From assembly GCA_963820315.1 (NCBI GenBank), contig CAWFZK010000019.1, forward strand, positions 62,001-126,000: a stretch of 64,000 bases of DNA, read 5' to 3'. The notes beneath the pieces were generated by a model, which did not search any database, was not told the origin of the DNA, and was given only the letters and a program-made list of their open reading frames with translations. Every line of letters begins with the position of its first letter. Position 1 is the first letter of the stretch. This document shows, piece by piece, positions 38,026 through 45,833 of the stretch. The translations under genes were made by a program, and so were the position numbers. This DNA comes from JACVRW01 sp963820315. GTDB lineage: Bacteria; Actinomycetota; Thermoleophilia; Solirubrobacterales; Thermoleophilaceae.

Positions 38026-38805
38026 ATGGGTGCTGCCCTGGGACCTCATGGCGTGCGCATCGATGCCCCGCTTCCCGACCCGAGACGGGGCGTCTTCGAG
38101 ACGCTTCTGGTCGTGGACGGAGAGCCCGTCGAGCTCGAGGCGCACCTCGCGCGCCTCGCTTCCAGCACGAGCGACCTGTTCGGTCAGGAGCCGCCGCTTG
38201 GGGTGCGCGAGCTCGTCGACCGGCACGCCCGCACAGTCGAGCTCGGCCGGCTGCGGCTGGACGTGGTGCCCGATCAGGAGGGCCCGCTGGCTGCGACCGT
38301 CAAGGTCGCGCCGGTGGAGCGCGCGCTCGTCTTCCCCTCCTGGGAGCGAGCCGCCACCCTCGCGGGGATTCTCGTGCCCGGTGGGCTCGGCGCCCACAAG
38401 TGGTCTGATCGCCGCCTGGTCGACCAGGCCCAGAGCAACTGCGGCGCGGCGCTGCCGCTCCTGCTCGACGAAGACGGCACCGTCCTCGAGATCTCGCGCG
38501 GCAACGTCTTCCTGGTGCGCGACGGATCGCTCGTCACACCCGCGACCGACGGGCGCCTGCTCCCCGGGGTCGCGCGCCGCCGGGTGATGGAGGCGGCCGC
38601 CGCCGCCGGCATCCAGGTGCATGAGGAGGTTGTCTCCCAGGACGAGCTCGGCGGCGCCGACGAGGTCTTCGGGAGCGGCTCCGTACGGGGGGTCGAGCCG
38701 GTCAGGGAATACGAGGGCGTGCGGCGCTGGGAGGAGGGAGAAATGACCCGGGTCATTTCGACGTCCCTGCGCCAGCTGTGGCTACGAGAGCAGAACCGGG
38801 ATTAG
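38026..38805 (+). CDS. pabC: PabC-like aminodeoxychorismate lyase (class IV aminotransferase)
   Basis: 259 residues from ATG 38026. DPRRGVFETLLVVDGEPVEL, HLARLASSTSDLFGQEP, VPGGLGAHKWSDRRLVDQAQ (PLP Lys in HKW), LLLDEDGTVLEISRGNVFLV and PATDGRLLPGVARRRVMEAA are class IV PLP-fold motifs. With PabA-PabB opposite, the likely reaction is 4-amino-4-deoxychorismate to 4-aminobenzoate plus pyruvate. A D-amino-acid or branched-chain aminotransferase role is less likely here. An in-frame ATG further upstream (37990) is possible. DAHP synthase begins 11 bases after the stop. Confidence 0.8.
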   Translation: MGAALGPHGVRIDAPLPDPRRGVFETLLVVDGEPVELEAHLARLASSTSDLFGQEPPLGVRELVDRHARTVELGRLRLDVVPDQEGPLAATVKVAPVERALVFPSWERAATLAGILVPGGLGAHKWSDRRLVDQAQSNCGAALPLLLDEDGTVLEISRGNVFLVRDGSLVTPATDGRLLPGVARRRVMEAAAAAGIQVHEEVVSQDELGGADEVFGSGSVRGVEPVREYEGVRRWEEGEMTRVISTSLRQLWLREQNRD

Positions 38806-38815
38806 ACTCGGCGTG

Positions 38816-39862
38816 ATGGGTGTGGACGAGTCCGGCGAGATCCAGCTGCTGATCATGATGAGCGCCGCCGCTCCCGACGACCAGGTCGAGGAGGTTCTCG
38901 GCCTGCTCTCGGAGAACGGCTCGTACGGGCGCGTGGCGCCCGGGCACGAGTCGATCGTCATCGGTGCCTTCGGCGATCGCGAGGTGCTCAAGGGGCTTCA
39001 GCTCGGCCAGCGCGACGGCGTCGAGAGCGTGCTTCCGATCAGCAAGCCCTACAAGCTCGTGTCGAGCGAGAGCGCGCCCGGGCGGACAGTCATCCAGACG
39101 CGCGGCCGCCGGGTCGGCGGCGACCACTTCGCGCTGATAGCCGGCCCCTGCACCGTCGAGTCGCGCGAGCAGACGCTCACCACGGCGCGCGTGGTCGAAG
39201 CCGCCGGGGCCAGCATGCTCCGCGGCGGCGCCTTCAAGCCGCGCACCTCGCCATACAGCTTCCAAGGGCTGGGCGTCGAGGGCCTCGAGATACTCCAGGA
39301 GGCGCGCGAGGACACCGGCCTGCCGCTCGCGACGGAGCTGATGGACGCGCGCCACGTGGAGGCCGTGCTCGACGTCGCCGACGTGATTCAGATCGGCGCG
39401 CGCAACATGCAGAACTTCCTCCTGCTCTCGGAGGTCGGCAAGACCGACAAGCCGGTGCTGCTGAAGCGCGGCCCGTCGGCGTCCATCGAGGAGCTGCTCA
39501 TGGCCGCCGAGTACATCCTCAAGGAGGGCAACCCGCGGGTGATCCTGTGCGAGCGCGGCATCAAGACGTTCGAGCGCTCGACCCGCTTCACCCTCGACAT
39601 CGCCGCGGTCCCGGTCCTCCAGGAGGAGACCCACCTGCCGGTGATCGTCGATCCCTCCCACGCGGCCGGGCGGCGCGAGCTCGTGCCGGCGCTGGCCCGG
39701 GCGGCCGTGGCCGCCGGCGCCGACGGCATCATCGTCGAGGCTCATCCGGAGCCCGAGCGGGCCCTCTGCGACGCCCCGCAGCAGATTCCGACGCAGCGCT
39801 TCGCCGCGTTCGCCGACGAGATCCGCGGGCTCGTCGAGGTCATGGGAAAGACGATCGGCTAG
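38816..39862 (+). CDS. aroF: 3-deoxy-7-phosphoheptulonate (DAHP) synthase, AroF/AroA-Tm type with N-terminal regulatory domain
   Basis: About 348 residues. Residues 1-80 form a ferredoxin-like regulatory domain (LLIMMSAAAPDDQVEEVLGL; GDREVLKGLQLGQRDGVESV). The barrel then has FALIAGPCTVESREQTLTTA, RGGAFKPRTSPYSFQGLGVE, DVIQIGARNMQNFLLLSEVG, VLLKRGPSASIEELLMAAEY, VIVDPSHAAGRRELVPALAR and IIVEAHPEPERALCDAPQQI. It joins PEP and erythrose-4-phosphate, the entry to the shikimate pathway. Here it would feed chorismate to the adjacent PabA-PabB. ATG 38816 is preferred to GTG 38813. TAGACT lies 7 bases before the ATG. Confidence 0.93.
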   Translation: MGVDESGEIQLLIMMSAAAPDDQVEEVLGLLSENGSYGRVAPGHESIVIGAFGDREVLKGLQLGQRDGVESVLPISKPYKLVSSESAPGRTVIQTRGRRVGGDHFALIAGPCTVESREQTLTTARVVEAAGASMLRGGAFKPRTSPYSFQGLGVEGLEILQEAREDTGLPLATELMDARHVEAVLDVADVIQIGARNMQNFLLLSEVGKTDKPVLLKRGPSASIEELLMAAEYILKEGNPRVILCERGIKTFERSTRFTLDIAAVPVLQEETHLPVIVDPSHAAGRRELVPALARAAVAAGADGIIVEAHPEPERALCDAPQQIPTQRFAAFADEIRGLVEVMGKTIG

Positions 39863-39864
39863 CA

Positions 39865-40815
39865 GTGAAGACCCTCGTCACCGGCGGCGCCGGATTCATC
39901 GGGTCGAACCTCGCCCTCGCCCTCCTGGCGTCGGGTCACGAGGTGCGCCTGCTCGACAACTTCTCGACCGGCCATCGCTCGAATCTGGAGCCGCTCGACG
40001 CCGAGCTGGTCGAGGGCGACCTCAGGTCGTACGAGCGGGTGGCCGCCGCCGTTGCGGGCGTCGAGGTCGTCTTCCACCAGGGCGCCCTCCCCTCGGTGCC
40101 CAGGTCGATCCAGGACCCGCTGACCTCCACCGCCGTCAACGTCGAGGGCACACTGAACGTGTTGCTGGCCGCCCGCGACGCCGGGGTGCGCCGGGTCGTG
40201 TTCGCGTCCTCGAGCTCGGTGTACGGCGACGCGCCCGGGATGCCGAGGCAGGAGTCTCAGAGACCGGCTCCGCTTGCTCCCTACGCCGTGTCGAAGCTCG
40301 CCGCCGAGCAGTACTGCATGGTCGCGCACCGGGTGTACGGCGTGGAGACGGTGGCGCTGCGCTACTTCAACGTGTTCGGCGAGCGCCAGGACCCGCTGTC
40401 CGGCTATGCGGCCGTCATCCCGAAGTTCATCCGCCTGATGCTGGACGGCCGGGCGCCGACGATCTTCGGCGACGGGCAGAACTCGCGCGACTTCACGCAC
40501 GTCGAGAACGTCGTCGAGGCAAACCTCGCGGCGGCAGACGCGCCCGCCGCGGCCGGGCGGGTGATGAACGTCGCCGTTGGGAGCGCGCACACGCTCAACG
40601 AAGTCGTGAGCGCGCTGCGACGGCTGCTCGACTCGGACATCGAGCCCGAGTACGGACCGCCTCGCCCCGGCGACGTCTCCGAGAGCCTCGCGGACGTCTC
40701 GCTCGCCCGGGAGCTGCTCGGCTACGAGCCGCGCGTGGAGTTCGAGGAAGGGCTCCAGAGGACGATCGCGTGGATCGTCGAGCAGAGGGCAGCCCATGAG
40801 GCGCGCTCCGTCTAA
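39865..40815 (+). CDS. UDP-sugar 4-epimerase-like SDR
   Basis: 316 residues from GTG 39865, 2 bases after the DAHP synthase stop. TLVTGGAGFIGSNLALALLA, DNFSTGHRSNLEPL, VEGDLRSYERV, VVFASSSSVYGDAPGMPRQE, APYAVSKLAAEQYCMVAHRV (Tyr-x3-Lys), LRYFNVFGERQDPLSGYAAV and IFGDGQNSRDFTHVENVVEA are UDP-glucose/UDP-N-acetylglucosamine 4-epimerase motifs (GalE/WbpP group). It overlaps the next glycosyltransferase by 20 bases. This marks the start of the second EPS locus. Confidence 0.9.
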   Translation: MKTLVTGGAGFIGSNLALALLASGHEVRLLDNFSTGHRSNLEPLDAELVEGDLRSYERVAAAVAGVEVVFHQGALPSVPRSIQDPLTSTAVNVEGTLNVLLAARDAGVRRVVFASSSSVYGDAPGMPRQESQRPAPLAPYAVSKLAAEQYCMVAHRVYGVETVALRYFNVFGERQDPLSGYAAVIPKFIRLMLDGRAPTIFGDGQNSRDFTHVENVVEANLAAADAPAAAGRVMNVAVGSAHTLNEVVSALRRLLDSDIEPEYGPPRPGDVSESLADVSLARELLGYEPRVEFEEGLQRTIAWIVEQRAAHEARSV

Positions 40816-41929
40816 GCGACGGGGCCGGGCGCACGACGTCGCGGTCTATGCGCCCTGGGGGGCGCTCTACTACGGCCCCGACCGCGACTACATGGGCGGC
40901 GCCGAGGTGCAGACCACGATGCTCGCGCACGCGCTCCAGGGCAGAGGGCTGCGCGTCGCGCACATCGTCTACCCGGTCAAGGAGCCGCGCCGCGTCGACA
41001 GCTCCAGCCCGTCGCTCGTCGAACGATCCGAGTGGCAGGGCCACCGCCGCCTGGGCGAGCTCGCCGAGACGGCGGCGATCTGGCGCGGCCTCCGCCGCGC
41101 CGACGCGGACGCCTACATCGTGCGCGGCGGGGGCGGCCACGTCATCGCCGCGAGCCTGTTCTGCCGGGCCATGCGCAGGCGCTTCATCTTCTCGAGCTCC
41201 AGCGAGCTCGACTTCGACTTCGAGCGCCCGGATCGGAACCCGCGGACGCTGAGGCTCTACAGGACGAGTCTCCGTCTTGCGGACGAGCTCGTCGTACAGA
41301 CGCGTCAGCAGGCAGAGTTGGTGCGACGCGCGTTCCCGGACCGCGATCCGATCGTGATCCCGAGCTTCGCGGAGCCGGCGCCGAGCGCGAATGGCGACGG
41401 GCAGTACTTCCTCTGGGCGGACCGGCTCGTCGAGTACAAGCTCCCCGACCGCTACGTCGAGCTCGCCGAGGCGCTTCCGGACGCCCGCTTCCGGATGGTC
41501 GGGGCGGCGAACAACGAGACGCCGCCCGGCATGGCGGAGCGGATCGAGGCGGCCGCGGAGCGGCTCCCCAACCTCGAGCTCCTGCCGCCGCGTCCGCGCA
41601 GCCAGTTGCTGGACGAGATGCTGCAGGCGGTCGCCGTGATCAAGACCTCGCGCATCGAGGGCATGCCGAACGCCTTCCTGGAGGCGTGGGCGCGCGGCGT
41701 GCCGGTGCTGTCGCTGAACGTCGATCCGGACGCGAAGATCGAGGACAACGACATCGGCGTGGCGGCGCGCGGCTCGATGGAGCGCCTGGTCGCCGCCGCG
41801 GCGAGCCTGTGGGACGACCCCGCCAGGCGCCGGTCGATCGGCGAGCGTGCCCGCCGCTTCATCCAAGAGGTCCACTCGCCCGAGGCGGTCGCGGAGCGCT
41901 GGGTCGCGCTGCTCGAAAGGCGGCAATGA
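40796..41929 (+). CDS. Glycosyltransferase family 4
   Basis: 377 residues. AVYAPWGALYYGPDRDYMGG, AEVQTTMLAHALQGRGLRVA, ELVVQTRQQAELVRRAFPDR, DGQYFLWADRLVEYKLPDRY and TSRIEGMPNAFLEAWARGVP (E-x7-E donor site) give a complete GT-B enzyme. The start lies inside the epimerase 3' end and its stop overlaps the next start (ATGA), so three genes are tightly coupled. The sugar is unknown. Confidence 0.88.
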   Translation: MRRAPSKRRGRAHDVAVYAPWGALYYGPDRDYMGGAEVQTTMLAHALQGRGLRVAHIVYPVKEPRRVDSSSPSLVERSEWQGHRRLGELAETAAIWRGLRRADADAYIVRGGGGHVIAASLFCRAMRRRFIFSSSSELDFDFERPDRNPRTLRLYRTSLRLADELVVQTRQQAELVRRAFPDRDPIVIPSFAEPAPSANGDGQYFLWADRLVEYKLPDRYVELAEALPDARFRMVGAANNETPPGMAERIEAAAERLPNLELLPPRPRSQLLDEMLQAVAVIKTSRIEGMPNAFLEAWARGVPVLSLNVDPDAKIEDNDIGVAARGSMERLVAAAASLWDDPARRRSIGERARRFIQEVHSPEAVAERWVALLERRQ

Positions 41930-43620
41930 CCGCAGTAGGCCCCGGGGACGTGCTGCGGGTCGGGGTGGTGCTGGCCGCTCCGGACGTTCCACGCTGGCAC
42001 GCGACCGCCGTCTCGGAGATCGAGCGGCTGGGCTTCTGCAGCCTGACCGTGTTCTCCTGCAAGGGCATGCTCGCCCGCACGCGGGCGGCGGGCCGTCACC
42101 TGCTCTACGACGCGTACGTGCTCGCCGACCGGCGCTGGTTCGGGCGCCCCGACGACGCACTGGGGCGGGTGCCGATCGAGCACTGCGGTGGCAGCGCCGC
42201 GCACCGGGTCGAGCTGCCGGCTGACCCGTCCTCGGACGCCGGCTGCGCGGCCATCGCCGCGGAGAAGCTCGACGTGCTGCTGTGCCTCGCGCCCGATGTC
42301 CACGCCGACCGGCTCTCCGGATGCGCGCGCTACGGAGCCTGGTCTCTCTACGCCGGCGGGCTGCGCGGACGCGCCGGCGAGGCGCAGCTCTTCTGGCAGA
42401 TGGACGATGACGAGTTCGTCGCCCCCATCACCCTTCGGGCGCACACCAGCGCGGACGGCGAGCGCACCATCTACCGCTCGGTCGTCGAGTCCGATCGGCT
42501 CTCGCTTCATCGCAGCCGTTGCCGCGCCGCGCGCAGGGCGGCTCAGCTCCCCGCCCGGCGGCTTCGCGACCTCGCCGATCGGGGCTGGCCCTTCATCGCC
42601 TCGGAGGCCGTGAATGGCGAGTCCAGCTCGCCTGAGCCGGAGCGGTCGCGGCCGTCGAACGCGACCATGGCGTCCTTCCTGTGGCGCGTGGCAACCGGAG
42701 CGGTGAGCAGGCGTCTGGCCGGGAAGCTCGGCGAGAAGCAGTGGTTCATCGCGTACCGCCGGGCCGACTCCGAGCGTCTCACGCTGATCGCTCCCCCAGC
42801 CGGTCGCTTCTACGCCGACCCGTTTCTCTTCCAGCGCGACGGTCGCCGCTTCATCTTCTTCGAGGACTACGACTGGAGCTGCGGACGCGCAGCCATCTGC
42901 TACGTCGAGCTCGACGAGAGCGGCCGCCATTGCTCGCCGCGGCCGGCCCTGAGCCAGGACTGTCACCTCTCGTACCCGTTCGTCTTCGAGGACGGCGACG
43001 CCGTCTACATGGTCCCCGAGACCGGGGGTCGCCGGACGGTCGAGCTCTACCGAGCCGCGCGCTTCCCGGACGAATGGACGCTCGACCGCGTCCTGCTGAG
43101 AGACGTCTCGGCCACCGACGCGACCCTGCTGCGGCACGATGGCCGGCTGTGGATGTTCGTGGCCATCGCCGTCGACGGCGGTCGCCCGGTCGACGAGCTG
43201 TGCCTGTTCTCCTCCGATTCGCTCCAGGGCGAATGGGAGCCGCATCCCATGAACCCCGTCGTCTCCGACGTGCGCAGCGCGCGCCCGGCCGGCAGGATCT
43301 TCATGCGGGACGGGGAGCTCGTAAGGCCCTCGCAGGATTGCTCGCGCTCGTACGGCTGGCGGCTCGTCTTCAACCGGATCGAGACCCTCAGCCCCAGCGA
43401 GTATCGCGAGCGGCCCGTGAGCGCCATCGAGCCCGCGCCGGACAGCGGCAACCTCAGGACCCACTCGTACGGCTCGGACGGGACGTACGAGGTCCTCGAC
43501 GGCTTCCGCATGCGTCCCAGGCTCTCGCTGGCGGGGATGACCCGGGCGCCCGCCCGGCCACGCTGGTGCCACGTCGACCTCGAATCGCCTGGCCGTGAGC
43601 GCTCGCTACTCCATAGTTAG
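41926..43620 (+). CDS. Formyltransferase-like domain fused to a GINT1/GH43-like propeller domain
   Basis: 564 residues from ATG 41926. Residues 1-230 resemble a degenerate formyltransferase/Rossmann unit (VLRVGVVLAAPDVPRWHATA; KLDVLLCLAPDVHADRLSG). From about 265 to 520 there is a propeller-like repeat domain: GRFYADPFLFQRDGRRFIFF, EDYDWSCGRAAICYVELDES, HLSYPFVFEDGDAVYMVPET, SATDATLLRHDGRLWMFVAI. That pattern occurs in glucosamine-inositolphosphorylceramide-transferase-1-like and GH43-like proteins of sugar-modifying loci. The usual Asn-His-Asp formyl-transfer triad is not evident. It probably modifies a sugar of the EPS; the reaction is not known. It overlaps the next gene by 26 bases. Confidence 0.7.
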   Translation: MTAVGPGDVLRVGVVLAAPDVPRWHATAVSEIERLGFCSLTVFSCKGMLARTRAAGRHLLYDAYVLADRRWFGRPDDALGRVPIEHCGGSAAHRVELPADPSSDAGCAAIAAEKLDVLLCLAPDVHADRLSGCARYGAWSLYAGGLRGRAGEAQLFWQMDDDEFVAPITLRAHTSADGERTIYRSVVESDRLSLHRSRCRAARRAAQLPARRLRDLADRGWPFIASEAVNGESSSPEPERSRPSNATMASFLWRVATGAVSRRLAGKLGEKQWFIAYRRADSERLTLIAPPAGRFYADPFLFQRDGRRFIFFEDYDWSCGRAAICYVELDESGRHCSPRPALSQDCHLSYPFVFEDGDAVYMVPETGGRRTVELYRAARFPDEWTLDRVLLRDVSATDATLLRHDGRLWMFVAIAVDGGRPVDELCLFSSDSLQGEWEPHPMNPVVSDVRSARPAGRIFMRDGELVRPSQDCSRSYGWRLVFNRIETLSPSEYRERPVSAIEPAPDSGNLRTHSYGSDGTYEVLDGFRMRPRLSLAGMTRAPARPRWCHVDLESPGRERSLLHS

Positions 43621-44668
43621 CGGCGATCCGCAGGCCCACAGGGAGGAGCTGCTCGCGATCGCGACGCGGAACCGGCCGGGGCCGCGCGAGCGACTCGAGC
43701 TGAAGTACCGCAAGTACTACGAGCACAGCCCGCTCGGGCCTCCCTCGATCTTCCTTGCTCGCGACAACGAGTCGGGGGCCTTCGTGGGGATGACCGCCCT
43801 GTTCCCGACCACCCTTCGGGTCGCCGGCGAGCTCGTCGCGGCGGCCATCGGCGGCGACTTCGCCGTCGACGACGGCCATCGTGGCTTCGGTCCGGCGGTT
43901 GCGCTCCAGCGGGCGACGACCTCGGTTCTCCCGGAGCGAGATCTGGCATGCGCCTACGGCTCCCCCAACACGTCATCCGAGCCGATCGTGGGCCGCGCGG
44001 GGTACGCGGACGTCGGGAGGTTGACGAGGTTCGTCAAGCTACTCACGGCGCGCCCGCTCGCCGAGCGCTACATCCGGCGCCCGCGGCTCGCCTGGCTCGC
44101 GTCGACCGTGGCCAGCCCGGTCCTGTCGGCGTTGTCCCGAGAGCGACTCCACCGGCGCTCCGCGAGCTTCTCCGTCGAGGAGCCCGACGTCTTCGACGCG
44201 CGCTTCTCGAAGCTGTGGGAGGTCGCGCGCGGCCATCAGGGCGTGACCAGCGAGCGAAGCGCCGAGCTTCTCAACTGGAGGTACGAGAAGACCGCTCCCG
44301 TCGAGGAGCGCGGCAAGTACTCGGTCTTCGCCCTTGCCGAGGGCGGAGACGTGGCCGGCTACGTCGTCTACCGGCTGGGCGACGGCGCCCGGCTCGTCTA
44401 CGACATCCAGTGCCTGCCGGACCGGAGGGTGATCGACGCTCTGCTCGCCGAGTTCATACTCGACGCTCGGCACAAGAAGGCGACCGCCATCGACTTGGGT
44501 TACGTCGGGCCGGACACCCTGCTGACCCAGCGGCTGCGCGCGTTTGGATTCCTGCCGCGGACGGCGCAGAACGGACTGCGGGTGTACGTGGGCGAGGAGG
44601 CGCCGATCGGGGTGAACCTGCTCGACAAGGACAGCTGGAGCTACATGACGGGCGACACGGACTTCTAG
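43595..44668 (+). CDS. GNAT-family acyltransferase, copy A of inverted pair
   Basis: 357 residues. GDFAVDDGHRGFGPAVALQR is the acetyl-CoA-binding part of GNAT enzymes, GSPNTSSEPIVGRAGYADVG follows, and RSAELLNWRYEKTAPVEERG marks the second lobe typical of GNAT proteins from capsule loci. It may N-acylate an amino sugar. The start ATG-rich end overlaps the previous gene by 26 bases. Its stop overlaps by 4 bases the stop of a paralogue on the other strand (44665-45747). Confidence 0.8.
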   Translation: MSARYSIVSGDPQAHREELLAIATRNRPGPRERLELKYRKYYEHSPLGPPSIFLARDNESGAFVGMTALFPTTLRVAGELVAAAIGGDFAVDDGHRGFGPAVALQRATTSVLPERDLACAYGSPNTSSEPIVGRAGYADVGRLTRFVKLLTARPLAERYIRRPRLAWLASTVASPVLSALSRERLHRRSASFSVEEPDVFDARFSKLWEVARGHQGVTSERSAELLNWRYEKTAPVEERGKYSVFALAEGGDVAGYVVYRLGDGARLVYDIQCLPDRRVIDALLAEFILDARHKKATAIDLGYVGPDTLLTQRLRAFGFLPRTAQNGLRVYVGEEAPIGVNLLDKDSWSYMTGDTDF

Positions 44669-45747
44669 ACGTCCGCGTCGCCCGTGAGGAAGTACCAGTT
44701 CCGGCCCTCGACCAGATCCTTGTCGAGGGGCGAGTCGCCCGGCACGTAGACGCGCAGCCCGCTCTCGTCCGTGCGCCGGAGGAAGCCGAAGCTCTTGAGG
44801 CGCCGGGTGAGCAGGTTGGCCGAGCCGAGATGGAGCAGCGTGATGGCGAGCACGCCATGCCGTCGCGAGTCACGGATCAACTCGGACAGAAGCGCGTCGA
44901 CGACGACCTGAGAGGGCGGCGCTGCGACGTCGACCAGGTGGCGGACGCCGTCCCTTACCCGGTAGACCGCGTACGCCGCGACGCGCTCGTCGGCTCCGAC
45001 GAGCGCGAAGATCGTGAACAGTCCCCCGCCCTGCCCGTTCTTCTCGTACCTCCAGTTGAGCAGCTCCGGGTTTCGCTCGCTTGTGATCGCGTGCTCGCGC
45101 CAGATCGTCTCCCAGAGATCCTCGAAGCGGTCATCGAAGCGGTCCGGCTGCTCGACGCGAAACCCGTGCCGGCGCCCTCCGAGACGCTCGCGCGAGAGCA
45201 CCCAGAGGAACGGGTCGACGCCGACCCGCGACAGCCCGGCGCCCAGTCGGGCGAGTCCCGGCGAGCGCACGTACCTCTCGACGACCACGCGGCTCCTGAG
45301 GACCTTGACGAAGCGAGTCAGACGCCCCACGTCGACGTAGCCCACCCGCTTGACGATGGGCTCGGAATGCTCATTCGGGTAGCCGTACGCGCACCTCAGC
45401 CCCTGCTCGCCGAGCGCCGACACCACGGCCCGCTGCAGCGCCACGGACGGGCCGAGCCCCCGGTGCCCATCGTCGACGGCGAAGTCCCCGGAGATCGCGC
45501 CCGGGACGAGCTCGCCGAAGACGCGGAGGCGCGTCGGGAAGGCCGCCGCCATCCCGACGTACGCCTGCGACTCCGCCTCTTGAGCCAGGAAGAAGGCGGG
45601 CGGGCCAAGCGGGTTGCGCTCGTAGTACTTCGCGTAGCGGGCCTCGCGCCCCTGAAGGGGCATCAGCAGGTTGCGGTCCGCGAGGCCGAGCACCTGGCGC
45701 TTGTGCGCTCGCGGGTCTCCCGGAATGATGGAATACCTAGAGCTCAC
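44665..45747 (-). CDS. GNAT-family acyltransferase, copy B of inverted pair
   Basis: 360 residues from GTG 45747 (SSRYSIIPGDPRAHKRQVLG, matching the start SARYSIVSGDPQAHREELLA of copy A). It keeps KYYERNPLGPPAFFLAQEAE, GDFAVDDGHRGLGPSVALQR, GYPNEHSEPIVKRVGYVDVG and ERNPELLNWRYEKNGQGGGL. The two genes are tail-to-tail, so the duplication was an inversion. In-frame codons upstream to 45807 are possible but unlike copy A. A different acyl or sugar substrate is likely for each copy. Confidence 0.8.
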   Translation of the reverse strand: MSSRYSIIPGDPRAHKRQVLGLADRNLLMPLQGREARYAKYYERNPLGPPAFFLAQEAESQAYVGMAAAFPTRLRVFGELVPGAISGDFAVDDGHRGLGPSVALQRAVVSALGEQGLRCAYGYPNEHSEPIVKRVGYVDVGRLTRFVKVLRSRVVVERYVRSPGLARLGAGLSRVGVDPFLWVLSRERLGGRRHGFRVEQPDRFDDRFEDLWETIWREHAITSERNPELLNWRYEKNGQGGGLFTIFALVGADERVAAYAVYRVRDGVRHLVDVAAPPSQVVVDALLSELIRDSRRHGVLAITLLHLGSANLLTRRLKSFGFLRRTDESGLRVYVPGDSPLDKDLVEGRNWYFLTGDADV

Positions 45748-45833
45748 CGGGCAGCCACCATCGAAGAGTTCGCCGAGGTCAAGAGACGAGCCAGAATCTA
45801 GCGTCACCGACGTCGGCCACGCGCAGGCTGCCG

